From Methanomicrobiales archaeon HGW-Methanomicrobiales-2 (GTDB lineage Archaea > Halobacteriota > Methanomicrobia > Methanomicrobiales > Methanoculleaceae), in the NCBI GenBank assembly GCA_002839645.1, contig PGYL01000005.1:1-64000 (forward strand): a stretch of DNA of 64,000 nucleotides. Direction: 5' to 3'. The translations under genes were made by a program, and so were the position numbers. Each line of letters starts with the position of its first letter. The stretch's first letter is position 1. Positions 61,660 through 64,000 of this stretch are shown piece after piece. The notes beneath the pieces were generated by a model, which had not been told where the DNA came from, did not search any database, and was given only the letters and a program-made list of their open reading frames with translations.

Positions 61660-63251
61660 GATTTGATGTGGAAGAGTTCAAAAAGAGAGCGAGAGAGGAC
61701 TTCGAGCACACCTGGCACGAAGGGCCGTCGGTGCTGACCCCGCCGGGGGTCTCGGACCGGTACCCCCGGCTGAAGTACACCCGGGCTACGGCGCACCCGA
61801 TCTTCGAGATCGTGCAGCGGCTCCGTGAGACCTACCTTGCAATGGGGTTTGACGAGGCTATGAACCCCCTGATCGTTGAGGAATCAGACATCTACCGGCA
61901 GTTCGGGCCTGAGGCGATGGCCGTCCTCGACCGGGTCTTCTACCTCGGCGGCCTGCCCCGCCCGAACGTCGGGATTGCAAGAAAGCAGATAGAGGGGATC
62001 GAGGCCATTCTCGGACGGGCGGTTCCTTCCGAGATCGAGGAGAGACTCCGCGAGACCCTCCACGGCTACAAGAAGGGGACGATCGACGGCGACGAACTGA
62101 CCCACGAGCTCGCGGTCGTCCTGGAGGCCGATGACGCCGTCGTGGTGCACATCCTTGACTCGGTCTTCCCCGAGTTCCGGGCGCTGGCCCCCGAGTCGTC
62201 GCGTAACACCCTCCGGAGCCACATGACGAGCGGCTGGTTCCTGACGCTCTCCTCCCTCTGGGAGAAGCACCACCTCCCGATCCGGCTCTTCTCGGTGGAC
62301 CGGTGTTTCCGGCGGGAGCAGGAGGAAGGCCCCACCCGCCTGATGGCCTACCACTCGGCCTCCTGCATCGTCGCGGGGGAGGACGTCACCCTCGAAGAGG
62401 GCAAAGCCATCAGCGAGGCCCTTCTCTCGGCGTTCGGGTACACCGAGTTCCGGTTCCAGCCGGACGAGAAACGGTCGAAGTACTACATGCCCGAGACCCA
62501 GACGGAGGTCTACGCCCGCCACCCGGTCCTCGGCTGGGTTGAGGTGGCTACCTTCGGCATGTACTCCCCCTCGGCGCTCGCCGAGTACGGGATCGGCGTG
62601 CCGGTGATGAACCTCGGCCTCGGGGTGGAGCGTCTCGCGATGATCGCCTACCAATCAAACGACATCCGCCAGTTGACCCACCCGCAGTTCTTCCCGCAGG
62701 CCCTCTCCGACCACCAGATCGCCGGCGCCGTCCACCTCCGTGAGGAGCCGGCATCCGCCGCCGGGAAGCGGATGGCGGAGGCGATCCATGATACGGCCGC
62801 ACAGAACGCCGCCGCCCCCGGACCGTGCGCTTTCTCCGCATGGAAGGGTGAGATCGCGGGAAGAGAGGTGGAGGTCATCGTCGAGGAGCCCGAGTCCAAC
62901 ACGAAACTCTGCGGCCCGGCCTGTTTCAACGAGGTCTTCGTGCACGACGCCTCGGTGCTCGGGGTCCCGGACATCGAGAAATGGGCACAGGTCCGGCGCG
63001 AAGGGGTTTCCACCGGCATCACTTACCTCGACGCCGCATCAAGCCTCGCCGCCGCCCGGATCGAGGAGGCGGCAAGGTGCGGTGAAGCGACCCGCGTCCA
63101 GGTGAAGATGGCGAAACTCCCCTCAGACGTCAACTTCCGTATCGAAGAGTACGCGATGCGCTACATCACCGACCACAACAAAAAGGTGGACCTCCGGGGA
63201 CCGGTCTTCCTGACGGTCAGGTCCGTCATACCGGAGCCACCGACTCAATAA
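61656..63251 (+). CDS. sepS: O-phosphoseryl-tRNA(Cys) synthetase
   Basis: The 531-residue class II synthetase charges tRNA-Cys with phosphoserine in methanogens. SepCysS (not in this window) then converts it to Cys-tRNA. Recognisable features are the N-terminal [18 protein letters not shown], motif 2-like [11 protein letters not shown], the TSGWFLTL block and motif 3-like [10 protein letters not shown]. The ATG at 61656 overlaps the taw1 stop (ATGA). It converges with the phosphatase gene, overlapping by 26 bp. Confidence 0.96.
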   Translation: MRFDVEEFKKRAREDFEHTWHEGPSVLTPPGVSDRYPRLKYTRATAHPIFEIVQRLRETYLAMGFDEAMNPLIVEESDIYRQFGPEAMAVLDRVFYLGGLPRPNVGIARKQIEGIEAILGRAVPSEIEERLRETLHGYKKGTIDGDELTHELAVVLEADDAVVVHILDSVFPEFRALAPESSRNTLRSHMTSGWFLTLSSLWEKHHLPIRLFSVDRCFRREQEEGPTRLMAYHSASCIVAGEDVTLEEGKAISEALLSAFGYTEFRFQPDEKRSKYYMPETQTEVYARHPVLGWVEVATFGMYSPSALAEYGIGVPVMNLGLGVERLAMIAYQSNDIRQLTHPQFFPQALSDHQIAGAVHLREEPASAAGKRMAEAIHDTAAQNAAAPGPCAFSAWKGEIAGREVEVIVEEPESNTKLCGPACFNEVFVHDASVLGVPDIEKWAQVRREGVSTGITYLDAASSLAAARIEEAARCGEATRVQVKMAKLPSDVNFRIEEYAMRYITDHNKKVDLRGPVFLTVRSVIPEPPTQ

Positions 63252-64000
63252 GTTTCTTCTCCCGTCCCGGTTTCTCTTTTTTCCCGGCTATGCCGTCTCT
63301 ATCGCTCTCGATGCACTTTCGGAGCAGGGGCAGCACGTCCCGCTGGGCTACCAGGTTGAAGCGGGCCCTGCTCGGAGCGAGCCCGACCTTGACCGAGTAA
63401 GCCTCGGGCGGCATCGCCGCAAAGAGATCTTCATCGGTCCTGTCGTCCCCGATGGCAAGGACGAAATCCCAGGCCCGCCCGGATATCCAGTTCAGCGCTG
63501 CCCTTCCTTTGTTGACGACGTTGTTCTTGATCTCGATGACCTTGTTCCCCTCCATGACGCCGACGTCGAGGTTCGATGTCAGGTGCAGGAGATCGTCTTT
63601 GAGATCCTTTGCTCGCTGTGCGCCGAGCACCGGCTCGGTCCTCCGGTAGTGCCAGACGAGGGAGTAGTCCTTCTCCTCGACGAAGGAGCCGGGCGTTCGG
63701 TCCGTATAGAGCTCGAGGAGCGGGTAAATCTCTCCTTTCCACTCGTCCGAGAGTGCTTCGGGCATCCGCCACTCTCCGGAACGCTCCTTTACCCAGACGC
63801 CGTGCTCGGCGATGATCCCGACATCCATCGCCCCGAACCAGGCATCCAGCGTAGACCGGTCCCTGCCGCTGATCACCACCACCTCGTTGCCCGGTCTTTG
63901 GGAGAGGGCCTCGAGGACCTCCCGCGTGGCGTCGCCGGGCACCGCCTTCTGCGGTTTTGCAGCGAAGGGCACCAGGGTGCCGTCGTAGTCGAGGAGGAGC
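63226..64000 (-). CDS. otsB: Trehalose-6-phosphate phosphatase domain (N-terminal part beyond right edge)
   Basis: The frame is open from the right edge to a stop at 63226. At the edge it reads [15 protein letters not shown] motif I, then [32 protein letters not shown] and [13 protein letters not shown], all typical of OtsB. About 258 residues are visible, a nearly full phosphatase domain. Whether it is standalone or the C-terminal half of a fused trehalose-phosphate synthase/phosphatase cannot be told from this window. Confidence 0.9.
   Translation of the reverse strand, partial: LLLDYDGTLVPFAAKPQKAVPGDATREVLEALSQRPGNEVVVISGRDRSTLDAWFGAMDVGIIAEHGVWVKERSGEWRMPEALSDEWKGEIYPLLELYTDRTPGSFVEEKDYSLVWHYRRTEPVLGAQRAKDLKDDLLHLTSNLDVGVMEGNKVIEIKNNVVNKGRAALNWISGRAWDFVLAIGDDRTDEDLFAAMPPEAYSVKVGLAPSRARFNLVAQRDVLPLLRKCIESDRDGIAGKKEKPGREKKLIESVAPV

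Noticed and set aside
1-64000. CRISPR array, transposase or prophage
   Set aside because: No regularly spaced repeats, transposase or phage structural genes were found on reading the window.

Overview
The window is archaeal chromosome from a hydrogenotrophic methanogen, most probably a Methanoculleus-like member of Methanomicrobiales. The evidence is the F420-reducing hydrogenase operon (frhADGB), archaeal GTP cyclohydrolase MptA for methanopterin, O-phosphoseryl-tRNA synthetase (SepRS), archaeal aEF-2, aIF2-beta, aRF1, Rpo11/RpoL and Taw1, archaeal-type PEP carboxylase, archaeal TATA boxes, and a GC-rich coding bias with many GTG and TTG starts. The genus call is inference.

Layout: 1-592 is the start of an exported repeat protein cut by the left edge. 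1166-7194 holds two tandem epoxide-hydrolase-like proteins and a large PAS/GAF histidine kinase. 7596-8274 holds tRNA-Asn(GTT), a winged-helix protein and a small membrane protein. 8331-16155 holds two M24 peptidases (one is methionine aminopeptidase), an AAA+ ATPase, a PhnP-like metallo-hydrolase, rpoL, a methyltransferase, aIF2-beta and purL. 16149-18757 holds flavodoxin, ilvC and mptA. 18984-22823 is frhADGB, in which frhG carries an unusual Lys/Pro/Glu repeat extension. 22947-23181 is a non-coding inverted-repeat element. 23384-27577 holds an AdoMet-decarboxylase-type protein and a minus-strand operon of HerA-like ATPase, LigD-type phosphoesterase and a 50-residue C2H2 zinc-finger protein. 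27983-41624 is an accessory region: a second histidine kinase, DUF2124, a tautomerase, a prenyl synthase, a phosphotransferase, a HAD hydrolase, a Ras-like GTPase with HEAT proteins, an M1 aminopeptidase, an MBL hydrolase, an SRPBCC protein and a 2H phosphoesterase. 42012-51955 is rich in exported proteins: an ABC exporter with a CARDB-like partner, lipoproteins including a chagasin-like inhibitor, TolB-like repeats, and also ppcA. 52132-55397 is the str-type operon rps12-rps7-aEF2. 55571-57741 is queD-queE-queC (preQ0 for archaeosine) plus a NUDIX hydrolase. 57850-63251 is a translation cluster, prf1-argS-taw1-sepS. A trehalose-phosphatase-type gene runs off the right edge.

How the genes connect: FrhABG feeds reduced F420 to methanogenesis, with FrhD as the maturation protease for FrhA. 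MptA starts the pterin carrier pathway. Two kinases share an almost identical kinase core but have no response regulator nearby. The least explained items are the FrhG extension, the ATPase/phosphoesterase/zinc-finger operon, and the GTPase/HEAT neighbourhood. No CRISPR array, transposase, integrase or rRNA gene was seen.
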